Assembly: GCA_902495005.1 (NCBI GenBank)
Contig: CABUVL010000006.1
Location: 1-33,774 of the forward strand
DNA from: an uncultured Verrucomicrobiota bacterium
Lineage (GTDB): Bacteria > Verrucomicrobiota > Verrucomicrobiia > Opitutales > UBA9783
DNA length: 33,774 bases
Reading direction: 5' to 3'
Shown: piece by piece, positions 8,442 through 15,816 of the stretch
Position numbering within the stretch: the first letter of the stretch is position 1
Layout: the number at the start of each line of letters is the position of its first letter
Translations under genes and position numbers: made by a program
The notes under the pieces: model-generated
Seen by the model: the letters and a program-made list of their open reading frames with translations, nothing else
Told to the model about the DNA's origin: nothing
Databases searched by the model: none

Positions 8442-8735
8442 TTAACGCCCATGTGTTGGGGCAATATTAATTTGAATTTTGGCACCTTGAATTATTTGCT
8501 TTATGCTGGGTCCCGCGTGTTGTCCCAGCTCTCTTAATTTTTCCAAGGTGTTTTTAAGTGAAGGCGAAGTCGTCTGCTCATTGACGGTAATTTTTGCCTG
8601 CAGGGTACAATTCTTTAAATGAAGTGTGCCTTGCAATGCGTTGGAATGGGTATTACCAACGTTATTGTTGACATTGCTGTTGTCGATGGATTGGGCGTGC
8701 AATTGGGTTGAATTGGATATGTTGAACGGGCTCAT
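8442..8735 (-). CDS. Small protein of the chaperone operon, unknown function
   Basis: A 97-residue protein that I do not recognise. The N-terminal 35 residues are rich in Asn, Ser, Gln and Thr (SNSTQLHAQSIDNSNVNNN) with no hydrophobic core. They are followed by a short beta-like part (GTLHLKNCTLQAKITV) and a helix, ending in IKQIIQGAKIQINIA. It is the last of three minus-strand genes, 20 bases after the second chaperone. The Ser/Asn-rich start and the linkage to CesT-like chaperones make it a candidate type III substrate or accessory protein. I chose the ATG at 8735; earlier in-frame codons run into the chaperone gene. It could also be a small structural part of a secretion apparatus, but I see no needle-protein motif. 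Confidence 0.55.
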   Translation of the reverse strand: MSPFNISNSTQLHAQSIDNSNVNNNVGNTHSNALQGTLHLKNCTLQAKITVNEQTTSPSLKNTLEKLRELGQHAGPSIKQIIQGAKIQINIAPTHGR

Positions 8736-8755
8736 GATGAAACAAGGGTTGTAAT

Positions 8756-9208
8756 TTAGACGGCGGGCATGCAGGCAACTGAAGAAAATTTGCTGTCTTG
8801 ATTGTGAGAAATGCATCTTTGCTGTATTTCCTCAATGAGTTCGTTGGAGCAAAGGATAGAGAGAATGCCCAGCAGTTCATTTTCAGTATTTTCTTCATCT
8901 AAAAAGAGGTAGCCGGAGCACGTCAGCGTTTGAGGATCTTGGATGGACCAATAGAGGGGGGCTATTTTTCTGTCGTCTATGCCGTTTTCGTTGAGTAGGG
9001 TCTCATAAAATGATGTTGTATCGCATTGATCTGCATCGACTTGCTTGAAGTTACATTGAATGTACAGCACGTCGGGGTCGACGACAGAAAATGTGAGTGT
9101 TGTTCCCGTAGCCAATTCCATGGAGAAATTTTCAATCGCTTCATCGATGGATGTGTCGGAGAATTTTTTGAGGAAATCACGTAGAAAATAGGGGAATGTA
9201 ATATTCAT
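8756..9208 (-). CDS. CesT/SycE-like type III secretion chaperone, divergent
   Basis: A 150-residue acidic protein with the helix–strand–helix–strand–helix order of class I type III chaperones. It has an N-terminal helix (YFLRDFLKKF), a strand block (TLTFSVVDPDVLYIQCNF), a helix before FYETLLNENGI, a second strand block (LYWSIQDPQTLTCSGYLFL) and a long C-terminal helix (ELLGILSILCSNELIEEIQQ). In the family the FxxxLLxxN helix followed by a strand is a marker of the dimer. The first chaperone, 24 bases upstream, has the same layout, so they may be paralogues or a heterodimer. Such proteins keep an effector's N-terminus partly unfolded for export. Confidence is moderate because sequence identity is low. 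Confidence 0.6.
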   Translation of the reverse strand: MNITFPYFLRDFLKKFSDTSIDEAIENFSMELATGTTLTFSVVDPDVLYIQCNFKQVDADQCDTTSFYETLLNENGIDDRKIAPLYWSIQDPQTLTCSGYLFLDEENTENELLGILSILCSNELIEEIQQRCISHNQDSKFSSVACMPAV

Positions 9209-9232
9209 GTTAATGCGATTATTGTGGGTTCA

Positions 9233-9694
9233 TTAGGCGGGTATAAAATCCAGCATGTTTGAGGTTAATGTGGATTCTGAAGAGGGATTGTGTTTATTAG
9301 ATAAGTCTTTCACTTTTCCCATCCACTCTTCGACCAAGCTTACAAAATTATTGAGGACTGTTTTAAATAATTCATAGGTAAATGATTGTGTAATGAATGT
9401 ATAACTCATGACAACTTTGTTACTTTCGTCGTCGATGCCAAGGCAAGCACCAGAGGTATTAATCCCAAAGGCGCTCTCTTTAAGTAACTCTTTGAAAAAC
9501 CCAGCTTGATCCACGGCGGGTATATCGCCGATATTAGATGCGAATGTACATTGGTCATGCTCTTGAGTAAATACGATGTCCACGTTGATGACCGTATCAA
9601 AATTGAGGGAACAAAACCCTTCTTTATTCAACTGTAAGTTAGGAATACCCGAATCCCTCCCGTAAGAAGCGATAAAATCATATACATCTGCCAT
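9233..9694 (-). CDS. Type III secretion chaperone, CesT/SycE (Tir chaperone) family
   Basis: A 153-residue acidic cytosolic protein. It follows the class I chaperone pattern: helix (DVYDFIASYGRDSGI), strands (GFCSLNFDTVINVDIVF, QCTFASNIGDIP), the helix FFKELLKESAFGINTSG, strands (ACLGIDDESNKVVMSYTF) and a C-terminal helix ending VSLVEEWMGKVKDL. The strand with LGID and the Trp in the last helix are typical of the family. It would bind a type III effector as a dimer and deliver it to the export ATPase. It is the first gene of a three-gene minus-strand operon, divergent from the giant exported protein. The ATG at 9694 is used; a TTG at 9703 is possible. No type III apparatus gene lies in the window. 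Confidence 0.78.
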   Translation of the reverse strand: MADVYDFIASYGRDSGIPNLQLNKEGFCSLNFDTVINVDIVFTQEHDQCTFASNIGDIPAVDQAGFFKELLKESAFGINTSGACLGIDDESNKVVMSYTFITQSFTYELFKTVLNNFVSLVEEWMGKVKDLSNKHNPSSESTLTSNMLDFIPA

Positions 9695-9789
9695 AACAAT
9701 CAAATTTTATAAAAATTTTATTGGCAAGTCAAGATGGCAATGTGTTTGCTTGACAAATTTTGCTTACTTCAATTTTTATAATTTTGATG

Positions 9790-9819
9790 TTGATAATTTA
9801 ATTTTAATATTTCTATAAT
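9790..9819 (+). promoter_or_regulatory. Sigma-70-like promoter of the giant coiled-coil gene
   Basis: TTGATA (9790–9795), an 18-base spacer and TATAAT (9814–9819) match the consensus at 11 of 12 positions. It sits 23 bases before the ATG at 9843 in a very A/T-rich divergent region of about 148 bases shared with the chaperone operon. Confidence 0.65.
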
Positions 9820-9842
9820 TGAATTGATTTTCTTTGAGAGTT

Positions 9843-12800
9843 ATGAATAAGCCGTTAAACTTAAGACCAGTTTCTGTATTATTTTTTATATTTGTTGCGT
9901 TTGCGCTTTATCCCAAGGCAAATGCGAATATACCCGTCGGTGAAGCAAAGATGCTTCAGGCGAAGAAAGATGCCAATGCTAATTTGATTAAAAATAACAA
10001 TGCGGCTGTGCAACAAGCGCGCTATGTAACGAATGTTGACCAAGTGTCGAAGGAGCAATTACGGACGAACGGTTTTTTGAATCGTGTCCTTTCTGTGTTT
10101 TCAAAGAATCGTGAAAGGACCGCGGACGAAATGCTTTCACAATTTAAATTTACAGATCTGCCGGGAAGTTATCAATCGGCCATAAGTTATGTGTTGGCGA
10201 TGAAGGCCTTAGGTTGCCTGGGGGATAATGGCGCTGTACAATGGAAGCGCAATGACGAGATTGAAAGGTTGGCAAAAGTGTACGGTGCGACGTCGGAAGT
10301 GGCGCAAAAATTGTATTTGCTTCAACTGATTAATACGGGCGATGTTTTGAAAAAATACCCCAAGGTGCGCGAGCATGCGGAGAGTTTTGTTAAAACAACC
10401 AAACTGGATGATTTGCTCCATCCTAAGAATTTTATGCCGAGTGAGAAGGGTGTAACGAAGAATAATGTGGCGGAATTGGTTGATTTGGCCCAAAAGGATA
10501 TATCTGCGATACCCCAAGCTCCTGTTAAGGATACTTCGTCGAATCAATCGACGCAACTCAGTGAACCGAAGAATGTTGAACCTGTCAAGCCGGAGGCTGA
10601 TAAGGCACCCGAGAAGAAGGAACCGGAGCCACAGGCAAAGCCGATGGAAGATAAAACAAAGTCATTGTTGATGGAATTGGGAAAACAGGACGACACCATC
10701 AGGCAGCAAAATGAACTTATCCAACAATTGCAGGCGCAGCTGAAAAAGAACGAAACGCAGCTGAAGGACTTGGAAAATCAACCTAAGAAGTTAAGCCCGA
10801 AGTTTATTGGAGACAACGGCAGGTATAATGAGGCTGAACGTCAAAGAAAAGAGCTGGAAGAATGGAATAAAAATTTGCAAAAGCAGCTGAAAGAGAGTGA
10901 AGAGGCTGTCAAAAGATTTCAGGGTTCGCTGAAAAGTACACAAGCGGACCTAGAGCAGGCTCAACACGAGCGAAATGATTTGGTAAGGGATTTGGCAATT
11001 CGTAATGAGGAGTTAGAGGCTGTGCGTAATCAATCTAATGCTGATCAGCGTAAAATTGCGCAATTGCACGATGAAATCAATCAATTAAAATCACAGCTTT
11101 CAACAAAAGACTCAGAAATCGCAAAGCTCAAGAACGATTTGAATACTGCCCAAGCTGAATTACAAAAGGCCCAAGCTGATTTGAGCAAGACCCAAGCTGA
11201 CTTGCAACAAAGCGAACAGAATCGTAAGAATTTAAAAAAGAAATTAAAAAACCTCAAGAATAATACGAATGGGCAAGCTCAGGGTCAAGGAAATACCAAT
11301 CTCTCTGCGCCTGTTTTGTCTTGGCCCACACAGACGGTTAATGCCAATGTACAAGGGTTTTTGCTTGATATGATTGAGGAAATCTTAGGTGTACCCAACA
11401 AAACTAACAAAACCAGCAAGATCCACAAAAACCCAGAAACGCACATTTTGTGGACAATAGAGAAGGTTGCAAATGGAGGTGATTTGGGACAAACAATACC
11501 TTTGGTGAAAGCTCTTAAAACTTCGTCGGGCACTCCTCCTCCGCCGCCTCCTCCGCCACCACCACCCCCTCCTGGACCATTATTGAAGACGTATTCTAAT
11601 CCAGTAGACCTTATCAAAGAATCTCGTAATATTTCCAATTTGGCTAGTAATTATTCGAAATTTAATTATTACGAAGTTAATGGAACTCAAATAGTACAAA
11701 AAACACGAACGATAACTAAAGAAATAAAAACGAAAAAGGCGTATGATAATTATTTGGCTGAATTAAATAATGTCATCACTGACTGTAGTAAACTTATAGA
11801 GGATCAAAAGAAGGAGTTTCAAAAATTATTAGACGCATTTAATGATAATTATAACAAGCTCTCAGGGCGTATAGGAGGGATGAATGTACCTGTTACCGAA
11901 ACCTTTGTTGGGAAGTTCTCTCTCTCTGGAGAAGATATGGAGAGTAAGTTAATAAATATACGAAACTTATTACAATATAATCTAATCGAAGATGGGGAAA
12001 TTGCTTCGTTAACGAAAGATCTTCAAGACTTTCAAGCTCTTGAGCGTGCAAAAGCCACGTATGTAATGTATGCTCAGTGTTACCAATCTTGGAAAGAAGT
12101 AATAAAGAATGTAGAGTCCGAGGAAACAAATGTGTGCAAAGAATATCCGTATTTTGATGATAATAATGAAAGCATTAAACCAGAACATAAAAGGTTCGTC
12201 GCACTTGTTTGTGAAAGCTTGAGCTTAGGCGTGACACAACAATATATCAATGATATACCGTCTGTTGTGGCAGGGAATTTAACAAAGGAAATTCAAAGTA
12301 TAGCTAATCAGATTACTGCTAAAAATGATGAAATAAAAAATAATGATGATGATTTAGATCTTGCGAAGAAAAATTGTTTGAATAAAAATTATTTTAAACT
12401 GGATTTTTGGAAACATATTTGTGACCAGCTAAACAACCCAAATATTACCCAAGATAATGCGTTGAATCTACTAAAAAGTAAATTATCCAAATTTACATCT
12501 CGTCAGTTGGATTTTTCTTTTGATGATTTTCAAAATATTTGTTCTTTTGCTAGCAATGTAAATAGTCTATCATGGACAAAAGCTGATCCTTTCTCCAACG
12601 AAAGAAAATGCTTAGAATCTGTTAAAAAAGAATACCAAGTGTTGTTGCAATCTATCAGAGTTAATAAAGACAAAGATAAACGTTTAAAACAAGATTTGGC
12701 TCTTTTGGAGAAGTCTTATAGAGAATCTTGGAGTAAAAGGATGAATAATAAATGTTCTTTAGCAGATTATACGAATCAATTGGAGGCTTTTAATCGTGAA

Positions 12801-13685
12801 AAAAACATTTGTGCCTTTCAAACTATTGTTAACAAAAATATTATTAACCAGAGCGGCTTTCAAGATATGTTTAAGGCTTTCATAGATGGGAAAGTAAATG
12901 AAATTGTAGAAGCTGCCAAACAACAGATCTTTAATTCTTATAAGCAAGAATTAGAAAATAAGAAAATTTTGGCTGCTAAAACACATGGAGGTCAGACCGT
13001 TTTAGGTAGATTCGAGAACGCCAAACGTATCCTTCTTGAGCAATGTTGTAAATGCGTACCAAGTGGAAGTAACTTTTTGCCAAGTAATGGGTTACAATTA
13101 CAAGATCCTAAGGAGCCAAACGCACTTGTATTGTGGAATAAGTTGGACAACGGACTTTCTGACGAAGAAAAGTGGGTTCAAATACTTCGTAAGTTTTTGA
13201 ACCCAACACAAGATTGGATACTTGAATCATTTGAAAAAGAAAAAGATCGTATAGTAACACTGCTCCACATTAAAGCCTTAAAAGAATTTAAGCAAATGAA
13301 GCCAGACAATTTGTTCGTGTGCATTGATACGCAGAAGCACTTCAAAGATGTTACAACTGGTCAAGAAATAGGTGATTTTACGCAAAGGCAATATAAAAGT
13401 TTAACCGATTTGTATTATCAGTTTATTACACAGAACAACTCGCAAATAGTCCAAAAATTTAAGGATAAGTTGGGGGTTAACATGACACCGGCCATGGCTG
13501 CGCAGTTGTACGAATTACAATGCCTCTGCCTTGATCAAAATTATGCTCAAGCAATTCAAGGAAATTTCCAATTGCCTACAGGTGGATTTGACGCGAAAAG
13601 CTCCTTAGAAGATAATTTTACAAATATGTTAAAATCGTATTTGTATGATTTAAAAGGACTCATTAGGATTCCAGATGATGAGTAA
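9843..13685 (+). CDS. Giant exported coiled-coil protein with a 13-proline tract
   Basis: A 1280-residue protein not recognised as a known family. It begins with a Sec-type signal peptide (basic start, hydrophobic VLFFIFVAFAL, likely cleavage after ANA at 28). Then come a globular helical region (about 30–220), a Pro/Lys/Glu-rich linker (about 240–270) and a long coiled coil (about 275–475) with repeated KAQADL/KTQADL units. A Gln/Asn-rich hinge follows, then 13 consecutive prolines (565–577), and a large helical C-terminal domain (about 590–1280) with many Cys (for example CCKC). Proline runs of this kind bind profilin or SH3/WW domains in eukaryotic and pathogen actin-control proteins, so a host-directed role is possible but unproven. 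The start is the ATG at 9843; a TTG lies at 9834. The last bases overlap the HAD gene. Base composition drops sharply after the proline tract. Confidence 0.75.
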   Translation: MNKPLNLRPVSVLFFIFVAFALYPKANANIPVGEAKMLQAKKDANANLIKNNNAAVQQARYVTNVDQVSKEQLRTNGFLNRVLSVFSKNRERTADEMLSQFKFTDLPGSYQSAISYVLAMKALGCLGDNGAVQWKRNDEIERLAKVYGATSEVAQKLYLLQLINTGDVLKKYPKVREHAESFVKTTKLDDLLHPKNFMPSEKGVTKNNVAELVDLAQKDISAIPQAPVKDTSSNQSTQLSEPKNVEPVKPEADKAPEKKEPEPQAKPMEDKTKSLLMELGKQDDTIRQQNELIQQLQAQLKKNETQLKDLENQPKKLSPKFIGDNGRYNEAERQRKELEEWNKNLQKQLKESEEAVKRFQGSLKSTQADLEQAQHERNDLVRDLAIRNEELEAVRNQSNADQRKIAQLHDEINQLKSQLSTKDSEIAKLKNDLNTAQAELQKAQADLSKTQADLQQSEQNRKNLKKKLKNLKNNTNGQAQGQGNTNLSAPVLSWPTQTVNANVQGFLLDMIEEILGVPNKTNKTSKIHKNPETHILWTIEKVANGGDLGQTIPLVKALKTSSGTPPPPPPPPPPPPPGPLLKTYSNPVDLIKESRNISNLASNYSKFNYYEVNGTQIVQKTRTITKEIKTKKAYDNYLAELNNVITDCSKLIEDQKKEFQKLLDAFNDNYNKLSGRIGGMNVPVTETFVGKFSLSGEDMESKLINIRNLLQYNLIEDGEIASLTKDLQDFQALERAKATYVMYAQCYQSWKEVIKNVESEETNVCKEYPYFDDNNESIKPEHKRFVALVCESLSLGVTQQYINDIPSVVAGNLTKEIQSIANQITAKNDEIKNNDDDLDLAKKNCLNKNYFKLDFWKHICDQLNNPNITQDNALNLLKSKLSKFTSRQLDFSFDDFQNICSFASNVNSLSWTKADPFSNERKCLESVKKEYQVLLQSIRVNKDKDKRLKQDLALLEKSYRESWSKRMNNKCSLADYTNQLEAFNREKNICAFQTIVNKNIINQSGFQDMFKAFIDGKVNEIVEAAKQQIFNSYKQELENKKILAAKTHGGQTVLGRFENAKRILLEQCCKCVPSGSNFLPSNGLQLQDPKEPNALVLWNKLDNGLSDEEKWVQILRKFLNPTQDWILESFEKEKDRIVTLLHIKALKEFKQMKPDNLFVCIDTQKHFKDVTTGQEIGDFTQRQYKSLTDLYYQFITQNNSQIVQKFKDKLGVNMTPAMAAQLYELQCLCLDQNYAQAIQGNFQLPTGGFDAKSSLEDNFTNMLKSYLYDLKGLIRIPDDE
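11535..11573 (+). repeat. Proline-codon tract (13 CCN codons)
   Basis: Thirteen successive CCN codons use a mixture of CCT, CCG, CCA and CCC, so this is not a simple nucleotide slippage tract. Varied synonymous codons suggest selection on the protein sequence. It marks the border between the GC-richer first half and the A/T-rich second half of the gene. Confidence 0.9.
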
Positions 13686-14667
13686 CTTAATTGCGTGCAT
13701 TTGGGACTTTGATAAGACGTTAATTCCGGGGTACATGCAGAAGCCTTTGTTTGAGGCGTATGGGCTGGATGAAGGACGTTTTTGGACAGAAGTTAATGCG
13801 TTGTCCCAGGTGTATCGCAAGCAGGGAATTTCGGTGACGGAGGACCTGCTGTATTTAAATCACCTTCTAACCTACGTAAAGGCAGGGCCCTTGCGTGGAT
13901 TGAGTAATCAGAAATTGCGTCAATTGGGGGCGGAGCTGCAATTGTTTGATGGCTTGCCGGAATTTTTTCAAACGTTAAAAGAATTGATCGAGCACAATGC
14001 ACGTTTCCGGCCGTATGAACTGCACTTAGAACATTATATTATCAGCGGCGGTTTGGCAGAAATGATTCGTGGCAGCAAGATTGCGTCGTACGTGGAGGGT
14101 ATTTTCGGCTGTGAATTTATCGAAGAGCCGATGCTGCCGGGATTTTTAGAGCAGGAAAATTTGCCGATAGAACACTGCGAACAGAGGGAAATCAGTCAAA
14201 TAGCCCGCGTCATTGATAATACCACAAAAACACGCTTTTTATTTGAAATCAACAAGGGGGTCAATAAGCATGAAAATTTGGACGTTAATTCGACAATGTT
14301 GCCGGAAGATCGTCGCATCCCCATTGAAAACATGATTTACATTGCGGATGGGCCGAGCGATGTGCCTATGTTTGCCGTGATGAAAGATCGTGGTGGGAAA
14401 ACATTTGCCGTTTATCACCCCGACAATATGCAGGAATTTAAGCAGAACGACGCCTTGCTGCAGGGCGGCAGAGTGGATTGTTACGGCCCTGCGGATTACA
14501 GACCCGGAAGCTCAACTTACCGTTGGCTTACAATGCACGTTGAAGCGATTGCCGAACGTATTATTCAAACGCAAGAACAGCTATTGCAGTCACGTACACA
14601 AAAACCTCCCGCATTTCGTACCCAGAAAGTGGAGGAAGACCACCTGGAGCAAAGCAGTTTGTTTTAA
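13675..14667 (+). CDS. HAD-superfamily hydrolase (phosphatase)
   Basis: A 330-residue haloacid-dehalogenase-type hydrolase, most likely a phosphatase. Motif I is WDFDKTL with nucleophile Asp11 and acid Asp13. Motif II is IISGG (Ser124). Motif IV is DGPSDVPMF with Asp225 and Asp229 binding Mg. A long insert between motif I and II (about 30–95) forms a helical cap that would define the substrate, which is unknown. A lysine for motif III should lie between about 150 and 215 but I cannot place it surely. No signal peptide is seen, so it is cytosolic. Its ATG (13675 or 13678) overlaps the end of the giant gene by 8–11 bases, which suggests translational coupling. The last 35 residues are polar and may be disordered. 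Confidence 0.85.
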   Translation: MMSNLIACIWDFDKTLIPGYMQKPLFEAYGLDEGRFWTEVNALSQVYRKQGISVTEDLLYLNHLLTYVKAGPLRGLSNQKLRQLGAELQLFDGLPEFFQTLKELIEHNARFRPYELHLEHYIISGGLAEMIRGSKIASYVEGIFGCEFIEEPMLPGFLEQENLPIEHCEQREISQIARVIDNTTKTRFLFEINKGVNKHENLDVNSTMLPEDRRIPIENMIYIADGPSDVPMFAVMKDRGGKTFAVYHPDNMQEFKQNDALLQGGRVDCYGPADYRPGSSTYRWLTMHVEAIAERIIQTQEQLLQSRTQKPPAFRTQKVEEDHLEQSSLF

Positions 14668-14775
14668 TTGCCGCCTACTTTTGAGGTTGGAGTTATACGA
14701 AGTTTAGTCCGAAGGCTTGCGAATTGTGGGCCTATCTGTGCTGCAGTTTCATGTCGTGTACGGACCTTAATCGGG

Positions 14776-14787
14776 CTCTTATAAGAG
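14776..14787. promoter_or_regulatory. Perfect 12-bp palindrome upstream of the Cys-rich protein gene
   Basis: CTCTTATAAGAG is a perfect palindrome in the 248-base gap between the HAD gene and the next coding region. It could be an operator, or part of a GC-flanked hairpin (GGGCTC... GAGCTCC). It lies about 130 bases before the ATG, so its target is unclear. Confidence 0.3.
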
Positions 14788-14915
14788 GAGCTCCGGTGTT
14801 TTTGTAGTCAATGCATACAGGCCTTGAATGCGTTGTATTATTCCCCTTACGTTGATGGATTGAGGCCCCGGTTTTTACTAAGAATGGCATTAAGCTTGCT
14901 TCGTTAGACGGTGCT

Positions 14916-15683
14916 ATGAAAACATTAAAAATATTATTCTGTGGCATCTTGTGTGCCTCTGTGTCAAACGTAAGGGCGGATTGGATCACCTTTCAAACGC
15001 CTTCAACTCTATCTGCCATTGAGCAAAAAATTCTGAAAACGACTTTTACGCAATCACTTGTGCAAAAGTTCTTTTACTTGCCGACCGCATTGGCCACCCT
15101 AAGCAAGACGAATAAATTCGACCTGTCTTCGGGTACGTCTATCATGTCATGCCTGTTTTGCAAAGATAGAAAGCAGGCAGATCACGATGAGCTTGCAAGC
15201 TTGATGAACTTGAATGTCGTACAATCATCTTTTAAAAAGACTGCTTCTGTCAAAAAGGTGTGCTTGCAATCAGCTACGGATTCACAAGATGGCATCGTCA
15301 ACAGCGTTATTCGCGATACCCTGCAACCGTATATGTCAACGTTTACTGCAGAACAATTCGAAGAAGCATTTGAAGCGTTGTGGGCCAGTGTAAGTACAAC
15401 ATTTGACTTGTCTGCGATCACAGACGATGTCCTCGAACCATTTCTTGAAGAATACCCGGATATTAAGACACACTTGCAAGGAATTGCCTCTGCCTCGGGG
15501 GATAATTTGTGTGAAAAGTTGGCCAATTATTTGGCGCAATCCTGTTGCGATTACATTGAGTCTCTCGTGGAAAAGAGTGGTTGTTGTTTAGGCTGTAAAG
15601 CATGTTTGCAATTGAGTAAGGACTATATCATGCCAATTGTTCAGGATGTAGCCATTATTGTTCAAATGCTTGCCGCAATTTAA
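14916..15683 (+). CDS. Exported cysteine-rich protein of unknown function
   Basis: A 255-residue protein with a clear Sec signal peptide (MKTLKILFCGILCASVSNVRA, shown in part; cleavage likely after Ala21). I know no family for it. The mature part is mainly helical and has ten cysteines (79, 82, 116, 199, 210, 211, 223, 224, 227, 230). They include a CLFC pair and a dense CCLGCKAC cluster near the C-terminus, suited to disulphides in the periplasm or outside the cell, or to metal binding. The region around 140–200 is acidic. It follows the giant exported protein and HAD gene on the same strand but is 248 bases away. A strong hairpin terminator follows, so it may be monocistronic. The start is the only good ATG before the signal peptide. 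Confidence 0.7.
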   Translation: MKTLKILFCGILCASVSNVRADWITFQTPSTLSAIEQKILKTTFTQSLVQKFFYLPTALATLSKTNKFDLSSGTSIMSCLFCKDRKQADHDELASLMNLNVVQSSFKKTASVKKVCLQSATDSQDGIVNSVIRDTLQPYMSTFTAEQFEEAFEALWASVSTTFDLSAITDDVLEPFLEEYPDIKTHLQGIASASGDNLCEKLANYLAQSCCDYIESLVEKSGCCLGCKACLQLSKDYIMPIVQDVAIIVQMLAAI

Positions 15684-15708
15684 GCGTTTATCCAGAAATA
15701 TATCGTTT

Positions 15709-15745
15709 AAGAGATTTACCAATGTCGGTAAATCTCTTTATTTTA
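15709..15745 (+). terminator. Strong terminator before dnaN
   Basis: A 12-bp perfect stem, AAGAGATTTACC (15709–15720) with GGTAAATCTCTT (15727–15738), has a 6-base loop and is followed by TATTTTA. It begins 25 bases after the stop of the Cys-rich protein and isolates the dnaN operon. Confidence 0.85.
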
Positions 15746-15767
15746 TAAGATCTTGCTTGCTTTATTT

Positions 15768-15796
15768 TTGACAAAAATGTTGCAAAAACCTTTAAA
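15768..15796 (+). promoter_or_regulatory. Likely promoter of the dnaN operon
   Basis: TTGACA (15768–15773) is a perfect -35 element. A 17-base spacer leads to TTTAAA (15791–15796), a 4-of-6 match to the -10. It lies between the terminator and the dnaN ATG at 15817, leaving about 20 bases to the start codon. Confidence 0.5.
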
Positions 15797-15816
15797 AAAA
15801 TGCATCTTCATACAAG

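Noticed and set aside
10209..10556. 115-codon minus-strand frame inside the giant gene
   Set aside because: Arg/Ile-rich shadow of the sense coding sequence, with no family or start signal.
11285..11638. 117-codon minus-strand frame with a polyglycine run
   Set aside because: It is the antisense image of the proline tract in the giant protein; the sense frame is far longer and has a signal peptide and coiled coil.
9843..13685. Autotransporter or surface-layer assignment for the giant protein
   Set aside because: There is no C-terminal beta-barrel pattern or terminal aromatic residue, and no SLH or sorting motif.
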